This document shows positions 23,317 through 30,071 of a stretch of DNA of 33,650 nucleotides, one piece after another. The DNA is from Bacteroidales bacterium (GTDB lineage Bacteria; Bacteroidota; Bacteroidia; Bacteroidales; WCHB1-69), in NCBI GenBank assembly GCA_016285615.1, contig JAEERB010000009.1, forward strand, positions 1 to 33,650. The letters run 5' to 3'. Every line of letters starts with the position of its first letter. Within the stretch, counting starts at the first letter, position 1. The notes beneath the pieces were generated by a model. That model worked only from the letters and a program-made list of their open reading frames with translations. It was not told the origin of the DNA and made no database searches. A program made the translations under genes and the position numbers.

Positions 23317-25455
23317 ATGAAGAAAAACGACACTCCTATAGGCAACAAAATCATCCAAGCGCTCTCGGCTGGCGACAATATAAAATACAACTACAAGCAG
23401 ATAGCCGCCAAGGTGGGCATCTTCGACAAGCAAGGGCGCGAAGAGGTGAAGAAAATCATACAGGACTTTGTGGAGGCCGACCTACTGCGACAAGTGGGCC
23501 GCGGCAAGTACCGCCTCAATCCGCGCTACCTCACCCGCGAGCACACGGGGCGCCAATACGCCATCGGCCGCCTCTCCATCCAATACAACGGCGCCGCCTA
23601 CGTCATTCAGGACGACCCCGGCTCGGAAGACATTTTCGTGGGCGAACGCAACTTAGGCAATGCCCTGCACAACGACTTGGTAAAAGTGATGCTCTTTCCG
23701 CCGCGCAAGAACAAAAAACCTGAAGGTCAGGTAGTTGACATCATCGAGCGAAGCAAGAAGCAGTTGGTGGGCACCATTCAAGAGAGCCGCGGTATCGCTT
23801 ACTTCATCCCCGACAGCCAATCGCTGCGCCGCGACATTCTCATTCCCGGCCGCCTGCTCAACGGCGCCAAGAACGGAGAGAAGGTGGTGGTGGTCATCAC
23901 CGAGTGGACGCCCGGCACCCGCAGCCCTATTGGCGAAGTGGTCCACGTGTTAGGCAAACCTGGCGACAACGACGTGGAGATGAACTCGATCTTAGCGGAA
24001 TACGACTTCCCCTTGTCATTCCCTGCTGAAGTGGAAAAGGAAGCCGCTGCCATACCGGTCGAAATCACCGACAAAGAGATCAAACAGCGCCGCGATTTCC
24101 GCCAAACGACCACTTTCACTATCGACCCCGCCGATGCCAAGGACTTCGACGACGCCATCTCTTACGAGAAGCTGCCCAACGGCCATCACCGCGTCGGTGT
24201 GCACATTGCCGACGTGTCGTACTATGTAAAACCTGGCTCGCTCATCGACAAGGAAGCCTACAGCCGCGGCACTTCCGTCTATCTGGTTGACCGCACCATC
24301 CCCATGCTGCCCGAAGCGCTGTCGAACAACCTCTGCTCGCTGCGCCCCAACGAAGACAAGCTATGCTTCAGTGCCGTCTTTGATCTGGACGACGAAGCCC
24401 GCGTGCACAAAGAGTGGTTCGGACGCAGTGTCATCAACTCCAACCGCCGCTTCAACTACGACGAAGTTCAAAACATCATTGAAAGTGGCCAAGGCGACAT
24501 GGCCGACATCATCCTGCCCGTGCATCAGCTGGCGCAAGTGCTACGCCAAAAGCGCATGGACAACAACGCCATCAACTTTGAGACCGAAGAGGTCAAGTTC
24601 CGCTTGGACGAGAACGGCAAGCCCATCGGTGTTTACCTCAAAGTGCAGAAAGAAGCCAACTTCTTGGTGGAAGAGTTTATGTTGCTCGCCAACAGAAGAG
24701 TAGCCGAGAAAGTGGGCAAGAAAACATCCAAGCAACAGCATATCAAACCGTTTGTTTATCGTGTGCATGACGAACCCGTGGCCGAGAAACTCGAAAGTTT
24801 CAAGAATTTTGTCAAGACCTTAGGCTACGATTTCAAGACCGGCTCGCGCAAGGCGCTGACACATTCGTTTAACGAAATGTTTGCCAAAGCTAAAGAAGTG
24901 AGCGACACCGACATGCTCAACAAGCTGTCTATTAGAACAATGGCTCGCGCTGTCTATTCCACCGACAATATCGGCCACTATGGGCTCGCGTTCCCTTACT
25001 ACACCCATTTCACGTCGCCCATCCGCCGTTACCCCGACCTGATGGTACACCGCATCTTCGACGCTTATCTGCACAACCAGCCGGCGGTCAACAAAGACGA
25101 GTACGAGGAGTACTGCAAGCACTCGTCGCAAATGGAACAGAAAGCCGCCGAGGCCGAGCGTACCTCCATCAAGTACAAGCAGGCCGAATTCATGGCCGAC
25201 AAGGTGGGCCAGGTATTCGACGCCACCATCAGCGGTGTGTGCAAATGGGGCTTGTTTGCCGAACTGAACGACACCAAATGTGAAGGACTGATTCCCATGC
25301 GCTCGCTGGACGATGACTTCTATTATATTGATGAAGGAAAATACACGCTGGTTGGGCTGCACCACGGCCACAACTACCGTTTCGGCGACAGCATCAAGGT
25401 CAAAGTGGTGGAAGTGGATCTGGTGAAAAAGCAGACAAAGTTGGAGTTGGTGTGA
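23317..25455 (+). CDS. rnr: ribonuclease R
   Basis: RNase R is a processive 3'-5' exoribonuclease that degrades structured RNA. The 712-residue protein has a winged-helix N-terminus (~10-70), cold-shock-like OB domains (~80-230, LSIQYNGAAYVIQDD), and the catalytic RNB domain with TIDPADAKDFDDAI at ~269-280, whose aspartates (270, 276, 278, 279) hold the catalytic Mg. RNB signatures follow: HIADVSYYV, YSRGTSVYLVDRTIPMLPEALSN, and YYTHFTSPIRRYPDLMVHR. A C-terminal S1 domain starts at KVGQVFDATISGVCKWGLFAEL. The lysine-rich tail of E. coli RNase R is missing, as is common. Own promoter; a bidirectional terminator lies downstream. Confidence 0.96.
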   Translation: MKKNDTPIGNKIIQALSAGDNIKYNYKQIAAKVGIFDKQGREEVKKIIQDFVEADLLRQVGRGKYRLNPRYLTREHTGRQYAIGRLSIQYNGAAYVIQDDPGSEDIFVGERNLGNALHNDLVKVMLFPPRKNKKPEGQVVDIIERSKKQLVGTIQESRGIAYFIPDSQSLRRDILIPGRLLNGAKNGEKVVVVITEWTPGTRSPIGEVVHVLGKPGDNDVEMNSILAEYDFPLSFPAEVEKEAAAIPVEITDKEIKQRRDFRQTTTFTIDPADAKDFDDAISYEKLPNGHHRVGVHIADVSYYVKPGSLIDKEAYSRGTSVYLVDRTIPMLPEALSNNLCSLRPNEDKLCFSAVFDLDDEARVHKEWFGRSVINSNRRFNYDEVQNIIESGQGDMADIILPVHQLAQVLRQKRMDNNAINFETEEVKFRLDENGKPIGVYLKVQKEANFLVEEFMLLANRRVAEKVGKKTSKQQHIKPFVYRVHDEPVAEKLESFKNFVKTLGYDFKTGSRKALTHSFNEMFAKAKEVSDTDMLNKLSIRTMARAVYSTDNIGHYGLAFPYYTHFTSPIRRYPDLMVHRIFDAYLHNQPAVNKDEYEEYCKHSSQMEQKAAEAERTSIKYKQAEFMADKVGQVFDATISGVCKWGLFAELNDTKCEGLIPMRSLDDDFYYIDEGKYTLVGLHHGHNYRFGDSIKVKVVEVDLVKKQTKLELV

Positions 25456-25465
25456 AAATACCCCC

Positions 25466-25493
25466 GCAAAAAAAAGACGCTTAACGATTGTTA
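25466..25493. repeat. degenerate half-copy of the following terminator
   Basis: The segment with AAAGACGCTTAACGATTGTT repeats the left arm and loop of the terminator at 25511-25540 (AAAGACGCTTAACGAATGTT) but lacks the right arm, having ...AGCTGACC instead. It looks like a decayed duplicate and has no stable pairing of its own. Confidence 0.7.
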
Positions 25494-25510
25494 GCTGACC
25501 CCCCGAAAAA

Positions 25511-25545
25511 AAAGACGCTTAACGAATGTTAAGCGTCTTTTTTTC
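25511..25545. terminator. bidirectional terminator between rnr and tRNA-Arg
   Basis: AAAGACGCTTAAC pairs perfectly with GTTAAGCGTCTTT around GAAT, with a T run on the plus strand and an A run on the left. It can end both rnr (plus) and the tRNA (minus) transcripts. Confidence 0.9.
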
Positions 25546-25546
25546 G

Positions 25547-25620
25547 TGACCCCTACAGGATTCAAACCTGTAACCTTTTGATCCGTAGTCAAATACTCTA
25601 TTCAGTTGAGCTAAGGGGCC
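25547..25620 (-). tRNA. tRNA-Arg, anticodon ACG
   Basis: The minus strand folds into a 74-base cloverleaf: acceptor GGCCCCT with AGGGGTC (one G-T), discriminator A, D arm GCTC/GAGT, anticodon arm TTTGA with TCAAA around CTACGGA, and T arm ACAGG/CCTGT around TTTGAAT. The anticodon ACG (complement of plus 25584-25586) reads CGN codons and A34 is probably deaminated to inosine by TadA. CCA is not encoded. A -7 element lies 18 bases upstream. Confidence 0.95.
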
Positions 25621-25637
25621 GTTGGATTTTGTGACTG

Positions 25638-25645
25638 CAAAAATA
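25638..25645 (-). promoter_or_regulatory. -7 element TATTTTTG for tRNA-Arg (minus strand)
   Basis: The plus strand reads CAAAAATA, the complement of TATTTTTG, 18 bases from the tRNA 5' end. Confidence 0.6.
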
Positions 25646-25713
25646 CAAAAAATATCTATTGTGCAACACGCCCTTCATTTTTTTTCATTTTTTTCGACAA
25701 ACGATTTTTTTAT

Positions 25714-25721
25714 TACCTTTG
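25714..25721 (+). promoter_or_regulatory. -7 element TACCTTTG for cysteine-rich lipoprotein
   Basis: TTACCTTTGCAC gives a TAnnTTTG match, 51 bases before the start codon at 25772. Apart from this, the tRNA and its terminator, the 316-base gap 25456-25771 holds only AT-rich sequence. Confidence 0.65.
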
Positions 25722-25771
25722 CACTCTCAATACGGAATTAATATAAAGTATTCACTTAAAACAAGAAAACT

Positions 25772-26308
25772 ATGAAAAAATTATTAGCATTAGCAGCTGT
25801 ATGCTGTTTCTTATTTGCTTCTTGCTGCAACTGCAACAAAGAAAAAGCCGCTCCTTGCGAAGGCGAAAAACAGGAATGCGCTATGAAGGGCGACAAGCCC
25901 TGCTGCAAAGAGATGACCGAAGAGCAGAAGGCCGAATGCGAAGCCTGGAAAAACTTCGATTCACTGACCGCTGAAGAACAAGAAGCTTTAGTTAACAAGA
26001 AAAAAGAGGCCATCGAACAAATGAAGGCCGAAAAAGAAGCCAGAGAAAAAGAGATGGCTGAAAAGAAAGCCGCTTTCGAAGCCAAGTGGGCCAACTGGGA
26101 TCAACTGACCACTGCCGAAAAGAAAGCTTTATTGGACGAGATGCCCTGCTGCCACAAAAAATGCCACAAACCCTGTGACGCTCCTCAAGGCGACAAATGC
26201 TGCAAGGACAAAGCTCCCTGCTGCAAAGGTCAATGTGACAAATGCTGCAAAGACGGTTGCGACAAGTGCTGCAAGGAAGGCAAATGCGAAAAACCCTGCT
26301 GCAAATAA
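25772..26308 (+). CDS. cysteine-rich, lysine-rich lipoprotein, candidate metal binder
   Basis: No family is recognised. The 178-residue protein has a lipoprotein signal (MKKLLALAAVCCFLFAS, lipobox Cys18), a short linker with 9 more cysteines counting from residue 11 to 56, a cysteine-free charged helical middle (~57-125, with two N/D-x-L-T-A-E-E/K-like segments: FDSLTAEEQEAL and WDQLTTAEKKALL), and a C-terminal region, residues 126-178, with 17 cysteines in 53 residues. Seven CC pairs occur there, mostly in D-K-C-C-K or P-C-C-x-K units, with His128, 132 nearby. This is metallothionein-like in composition, though metallothioneins are not normally lipoproteins. The gene lies 56 bases before an mntP-type Mn exporter. 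A periplasmic or outer-membrane metal scavenger is a reasonable hypothesis; disulfide-rich structure or a redox role is an alternative. Confidence 0.7.
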   Translation: MKKLLALAAVCCFLFASCCNCNKEKAAPCEGEKQECAMKGDKPCCKEMTEEQKAECEAWKNFDSLTAEEQEALVNKKKEAIEQMKAEKEAREKEMAEKKAAFEAKWANWDQLTTAEKKALLDEMPCCHKKCHKPCDAPQGDKCCKDKAPCCKGQCDKCCKDGCDKCCKEGKCEKPCCK

Positions 26309-26329
26309 TCTAACCAATCCATAAAAAAC

Positions 26330-26355
26330 AGCCCGTTTCGACGGGCGTTTTTTTT
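26330..26355 (+). terminator. intrinsic terminator between lipoprotein gene and mntP
   Basis: GCCCG pairs with CGGGC around TTTCGA, followed by G and eight T. The stem is short, so partial read-through into mntP is plausible. No separate -7 element is seen before mntP. Confidence 0.75.
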
Positions 26356-26364
26356 ATAACAACC

Positions 26365-26925
26365 ATGTCCCTCTTCGAACTCATCATCATCTCGATTGCG
26401 CTGGCTATGGACTGCTTTGCAGTAAGTTTTTCAGCCGGCGCCGGCATCAAGGAACTGCCGCAGCGCACAATATGGGTTATGGCATTGCTGTTCGGTCTCT
26501 TCCAGGCGGGTATGACGCTGATTGGCTGGCTGGGCGGCGAAATGGTGGTACAGTACCTCAGTCGCATCGACCATTGGATTGCCTTCGGACTGCTGGCGTT
26601 CATTGGCGGCAGAATGGTGTACGAGGGGTGCCATCCCGAAAAGGAAAATTCCACCTTCAAGTCGCTGGGTATCGGGACATTGCTGGTACTATCGGTGGCC
26701 ACCAGCATCGATGCGCTGGCCATAGGCTTCAGTTTTTCGGTTATCTCTGTTAATATTGTGCGCGCCATTATCTATATTGGCCTTGCTTCCTTCCTTTTAT
26801 CGCACCTTGGAACCTTCCTCGGACGGAAAATCAGCCACCACATCAAGCCGCAATACGCTGAAATAATTGGAGGTATCATCCTAATAATCATCGGATTAAA
26901 AATTCTCATCGAGCATCTGATGTAA
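26365..26925 (+). CDS. mntP: MntP-family manganese efflux pump
   Basis: MntP exports Mn(II) from the cytoplasm. The 186-residue protein has six hydrophobic helices and the two family motifs with the essential aspartates: ALAMDCFAVSFSAG (Asp16) in helix 1 and SVATSIDALAIGFSF (Asp116) in helix 4, equivalent to Asp16 and Asp118 of E. coli MntP. A short cytoplasmic loop between (GCHPEKENSTF) has a Cys and His. No yybP-ykoY-type manganese riboswitch is apparent upstream. It starts 56 bases after the cysteine-rich lipoprotein gene, past a weak terminator with no obvious promoter of its own, so co-expression by read-through is likely. Confidence 0.92.
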   Translation: MSLFELIIISIALAMDCFAVSFSAGAGIKELPQRTIWVMALLFGLFQAGMTLIGWLGGEMVVQYLSRIDHWIAFGLLAFIGGRMVYEGCHPEKENSTFKSLGIGTLLVLSVATSIDALAIGFSFSVISVNIVRAIIYIGLASFLLSHLGTFLGRKISHHIKPQYAEIIGGIILIIIGLKILIEHLM

Positions 26926-26963
26926 TTTTTTTCACATAAGTGCCATTCTATAAATAAATTTTG

Positions 26964-26971
26964 TATCTTTG
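26964..26971 (+). promoter_or_regulatory. -7 element TATCTTTG for rpsF operon
   Basis: TGTATCTTTGCA is a near-ideal TAnnTTTG context, 46 bases before rpsF. The short A-rich leader shows no S6:S18-binding hairpin. Confidence 0.65.
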
Positions 26972-27017
26972 CACCCCAAAATAAACTAACACATTTATTA
27001 ACAAAATCATTTAAATC

Positions 27018-27371
27018 ATGTTGAATCAATACGAAACCGTTTTCATTATGACTCCCGTTTTGTCTGATGAACAGATGAAGGAAACGGTAAAGAAATTTGA
27101 GAACATCCTGCTCGACAAAGGAGCTGAGATGGTTCATCAAGAGAGTTGGGGCCTCCGCAAACTGGAATATCCCATTGCCAAGAAAACCTCAGGATTTTAT
27201 CATTTATTTGAATTCAAGGCTGAAGGTAGCGTTGTTAAGGAACTCGAGCTGCAATACAGACGTGACGAGCGCGTGATGAGATTCCTCACCGTATCGATGG
27301 ACAAACACGCCATTGCTTACAGCGAAAAGAGACGTAATTTGAAAAAAGAAAATAACGATAAACAAGAATAG
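27018..27371 (+). CDS. rpsF: 30S ribosomal protein bS6
   Basis: The 117-residue protein has the bS6 ferredoxin-like fold pattern: [40 protein letters not shown] and [19 protein letters not shown]. The charged C-terminal tail ([14 protein letters not shown]) is usual. bS6 binds 16S rRNA as a heterodimer with bS18, whose gene follows 4 bases later. In the Flavobacterium ribosome structure bS6, bS18 and bS21 form the pocket that hides the anti-Shine-Dalgarno sequence. First gene of the rpsF-rpsR-rplI operon. Confidence 0.97.
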   Translation: MLNQYETVFIMTPVLSDEQMKETVKKFENILLDKGAEMVHQESWGLRKLEYPIAKKTSGFYHLFEFKAEGSVVKELELQYRRDERVMRFLTVSMDKHAIAYSEKRRNLKKENNDKQE

Positions 27372-27375
27372 GACT

Positions 27376-27651
27376 ATGGCACAACAAGTTGATATTAAAT
27401 ATTTAACCCCTATTGCGGTTGATATTAAGAAGAAAAAATATTGTCGTTTCAAAAAGAGCGGCATCAAATACATCGATTATAAAGATGGTGAATTCTTAAA
27501 GAGATTCGTTAACGAACAAGGTAGAATTCTTCCCAGACGTTTGACCGGTACATCTTTAAAATATCAGAAGAAAGTTGCACAAGCAGTAAAACGCGCAAGA
27601 CATCTTGCTTTACTTCCTTTTGTAACCGACAATTTAAAATCTAACAACTAA
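27376..27651 (+). CDS. rpsR: 30S ribosomal protein bS18
   Basis: The 91-residue protein reads [20 protein letters not shown] at its start, then [30 protein letters not shown] and the basic [14 protein letters not shown], the standard bS18 pattern. It pairs with bS6 on the 30S platform. Its start lies 4 bases after the rpsF stop and its stop codon TAA overlaps the first A of the Shine-Dalgarno sequence for rplI. Confidence 0.97.
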   Translation: MAQQVDIKYLTPIAVDIKKKKYCRFKKSGIKYIDYKDGEFLKRFVNEQGRILPRRLTGTSLKYQKKVAQAVKRARHLALLPFVTDNLKSNN

Positions 27652-27656
27652 GGAGG
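27650..27656 (+). promoter_or_regulatory. strong Shine-Dalgarno sequence for rplI
   Basis: AAGGAGG lies 7 bases before the rplI ATG and overlaps the rpsR stop codon. It is the only strong Shine-Dalgarno sequence noticed at a gene start in this window, where starts otherwise follow A-rich leaders. Confidence 0.75.
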
Positions 27657-27663
27657 GCTACCA

Positions 27664-28113
27664 ATGGAAATCATATTGAAACAAGACGTTCAGAATTTAG
27701 GCTATGCTGACGATATCGTTAAAGTAAAAGACGGTTATGCCAGAAATTACCTTATTCCCCAAGGTTTAGCCATTATCGCAACTACTTCCAACAAGAAAAT
27801 GTTGGCCGAAACGCTCAAACAGCGCGCTTTCAAAGCTGAGAAAATCAGAAAAGAAGCTGAAGAGCTGGCTGGCAAGATCGAAGGCCTCAACCTGAAGATC
27901 TACACCAAGGCTTCGGAAAAAGGCACTATCTTCGGTTCTATCAACACGATTGCTGTTGCCAACGCATTGAAAGAGCAACACAACATCGAGATCGACCGCA
28001 AGAAAGTGATGTTGAAAGAAAACCACATTAAAGAACTGGGCAATTACACTGCTCAAATCAACTTACACAAAGACTTCAGGGTTAACGTTAATTTGGAAAT
28101 CTTAGCCGAATAA
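27664..28113 (+). CDS. rplI: 50S ribosomal protein bL9
   Basis: The 149-residue protein has the bL9 N-domain with signature VQNLGYADDIVKVKDGYARNYLIPQGLA, the long connecting helix (LAETLKQRAFKAEKIRKEAEELAGKI) and the C-domain with GTIFGSINTIAVANALKEQHNIEIDRKKV. bL9 reaches from the L1 stalk to a neighbouring ribosome and affects reading-frame fidelity. It is the last gene of the rpsF-rpsR-rplI operon and is preceded by an unusual strong Shine-Dalgarno sequence. A long terminator hairpin follows 25 bases after its stop. Confidence 0.97.
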   Translation: MEIILKQDVQNLGYADDIVKVKDGYARNYLIPQGLAIIATTSNKKMLAETLKQRAFKAEKIRKEAEELAGKIEGLNLKIYTKASEKGTIFGSINTIAVANALKEQHNIEIDRKKVMLKENHIKELGNYTAQINLHKDFRVNVNLEILAE

Positions 28114-28138
28114 ATGAAGACCTTTGATAGTATCTGAT

Positions 28139-28188
28139 ACAAAGATAAATAGGCAGAGCCTCTCTCCTATTTATCTTTGTTATTTTTT
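28139..28188 (+). terminator. long terminator hairpin after rplI
   Basis: ACAAAGATAAATAGG pairs perfectly with CCTATTTATCTTTGT around a 12-base loop, followed by a T-rich stretch. The right arm also holds a TATCTTTG (28172-28179) that may serve as promoter of the next gene. Confidence 0.85.
28172..28179 (+). promoter_or_regulatory. -7 element TATCTTTG inside the terminator's right arm
   Basis: TATCTTTG matches TAnnTTTG, 35 bases before the carboxyltransferase gene at 28215. Because the hairpin is symmetrical, the same element also appears on the minus strand at 28140-28147. Confidence 0.45.
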
Positions 28189-28214
28189 GCACAAACTATA
28201 ACACCTCTAAAATC

Positions 28215-30002
28215 ATGAAAAAAGCCATCGAATTTTGTTTAGTATATCGCGACATGTGGCAGTCATCGGGAAAGTATGTGCCGCGTGTTGACCAACTGAA
28301 AGAAATCGCCCCCGTGATTATCAACATGGGCTGCTTCAGCAGAGTTGAGACCAACGGTGGTGCCTCTGAACAGGTGAACCTGTTGTACGGCGAGAACCCG
28401 AACCACTCGGTTCGCGAATGGACAAAACCCTTCAACGAAGCTGGTATCAAGACACAAATGCTGGAACGTGCACTGAACGCCCTGCGTATGTACCCCGTTC
28501 CTGCTGACGTGCGCCGTCTGATGTTCAAGGTAAAGAAAGCCCAAGGTGTGGATATCGCCCGTTCGTTCTGCGGACTGAACGACCACCGCAACTTGGAACT
28601 CTCTATTAAATACGCCAAGGAAGCTGGCATGATTTCGCAAGCCGCCCTCAGCATCACCCACTCACCCGTACATACCGTTGAGTACTACATGGGCGTGGTT
28701 GACAAATGCGTTGAGTACGGAGCCGACGAAATCGGTCTGAAAGACATGGCCGGTGTGGGCCGTCCCGCTACCCTCGGCAGACTGGTAAAATGTATCAAAG
28801 AGAAATATCCTCATATTAGAGTTCAATATCACGGACATACAGGTCCCGGATTCTCAGTAGCTTCGATGTTGGAAGTTGCCAAGAATGGCGTTGACATTGT
28901 TGACGTGGCCATGGAACCTCTGTCATGGGGTATGGTTCATCCCGATGTGATCACCATCCGCGAAATGCTGTACGATGCAGGCTTCGATGTTCCCGAAATC
29001 AACATGAAAGCCTACATGGAAGCCCGCTCGCTGACACAGAAGTTCATGGACGACTTCTTGGGCTTCTTCATCGACAAGAAGAACAAGATCATGACCTCTC
29101 TCTTAGTTGGTTGCGGTCTGCCTGGCGGTATGATGGGCTCGATGATGGCCGACCTGAAAGGTGTTCACAACGGCATCAACATGTTCCTGCGCAACAGCGG
29201 CAAGAAAGAACTCAGCGAAGACGAACTGCTGGTTCAACTCTTCGACGAGGTACAATATGTATGGCCGCGCGTAGGTAATCCTCCCTTGGTAACTCCGTTC
29301 AGCCAATACGTTAAGAATATTGCCCTGATGAACATCATGCAGATGGCACAAGGCAAAGAGCGTTTCTCACAAATGGATAAGAACACTTGGGATATGATCT
29401 TGGGCAAGACCGGTAAACTACCCGGCATCTTGGCTCCCGAAATCGTAGAACTGGCCAAGAAGAACGGTTACGAATTCTTCACCGGTGTTCCGCAAGACAA
29501 CTATCCTGATGAGCTGCCGATGTTCCGCCAGAAGATGGCCGACAACGGCTGGGATTGCGGTCCAGACGACGAAGAACTCTTCGAAATGGCTATGCACGAA
29601 CGCCAGTATATGGATTACAAGTCGGGCGTTGCCAAGAAGAAATTCGAAGAAGAACTCGAAAAAGCCAAGAAAGCTTCTAATATTCAAGTGATTGTAAAAG
29701 AAGTGAAGGCTCCCGAGCTGCAGCAACAAGAGATTGCCGACAAGGTATTGGCACAGAACCCCAACGCTAAGCCTGTGGTTGCCTCTGTTGACGGTACCGT
29801 CATTTGGGAACTGGCTGTTGACGAAGCATCAACACCCAAGCCTATTGGCACCTCCTTCAAAGAAGGCGATGTGGTTTGCTGGGTATCGGCTTACTTCGGC
29901 AACGAAGAGATCAAAGCCCTTTATGATGGCAAGCTGGTAGCTGTTGTCGCCAAGCAAGGCGCCAAAGTAAAGAAAGGAGATTTGATTGCTTTCATCGGAT
30001 AA
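28215..30002 (+). CDS. carboxyltransferase of biotin enzyme family (OadA/PycB-like) with altered biotinyl-type domain
   Basis: The 595-residue protein resembles the carboxyltransferase subunit of oxaloacetate decarboxylase or pyruvate carboxylase. The TIM-barrel part opens FCLVYRDMWQSSGKYVPRVDQL (YRDxxQS-type motif), has IGLKDMAGVGRPATLG with the metal-site lysine, and QYHGHTGPGFSVASMLEVA with the HxH metal ligands. A conserved PYC_OADA-type domain follows (SLLVGCGLPGGMMGSM, then PPLVTPFSQYV). The C-terminal region (~520-595) has the biotinyl-domain pattern, with VDGTVIWELAVD and KKGDLIAFIG. The EAMKM-type biotin site, however, reads V-S-A-Y-F-G-N, with Phe561 where the biotinyl lysine should be. 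It may use a separate carrier protein or be a non-biotinylated variant. The single-gene unit has a terminator on each side. Which acid it acts on is unknown. Confidence 0.82.
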   Translation: MKKAIEFCLVYRDMWQSSGKYVPRVDQLKEIAPVIINMGCFSRVETNGGASEQVNLLYGENPNHSVREWTKPFNEAGIKTQMLERALNALRMYPVPADVRRLMFKVKKAQGVDIARSFCGLNDHRNLELSIKYAKEAGMISQAALSITHSPVHTVEYYMGVVDKCVEYGADEIGLKDMAGVGRPATLGRLVKCIKEKYPHIRVQYHGHTGPGFSVASMLEVAKNGVDIVDVAMEPLSWGMVHPDVITIREMLYDAGFDVPEINMKAYMEARSLTQKFMDDFLGFFIDKKNKIMTSLLVGCGLPGGMMGSMMADLKGVHNGINMFLRNSGKKELSEDELLVQLFDEVQYVWPRVGNPPLVTPFSQYVKNIALMNIMQMAQGKERFSQMDKNTWDMILGKTGKLPGILAPEIVELAKKNGYEFFTGVPQDNYPDELPMFRQKMADNGWDCGPDDEELFEMAMHERQYMDYKSGVAKKKFEEELEKAKKASNIQVIVKEVKAPELQQQEIADKVLAQNPNAKPVVASVDGTVIWELAVDEASTPKPIGTSFKEGDVVCWVSAYFGNEEIKALYDGKLVAVVAKQGAKVKKGDLIAFIG

Positions 30003-30023
30003 ACAGAAAAATATCCTGATAAT

Positions 30024-30058
30024 AAAACAGGGCTGCCACGATGTGACAGCCCTGTTTT
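30024..30058. terminator. bidirectional terminator between convergent genes
   Basis: AAAACAGGGCTG pairs perfectly with CAGCCCTGTTTT around an 11-base loop with an inner CAC/GTG pair. A and T flanks let it work for the carboxyltransferase (plus) and the hydrolase (minus). Confidence 0.9.
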
Positions 30059-30071
30059 ATTTCTCCGTTCC

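Noticed and set aside
26309..26364. Manganese (yybP-ykoY) riboswitch before mntP
   Set aside because: The gap is only 56 bases and holds a simple terminator hairpin; the conserved multi-helix riboswitch core is not present.
26972..27017. S6:S18-binding leader RNA before rpsF
   Set aside because: The leader is short, A-rich and without a stable hairpin or CCG bulge.
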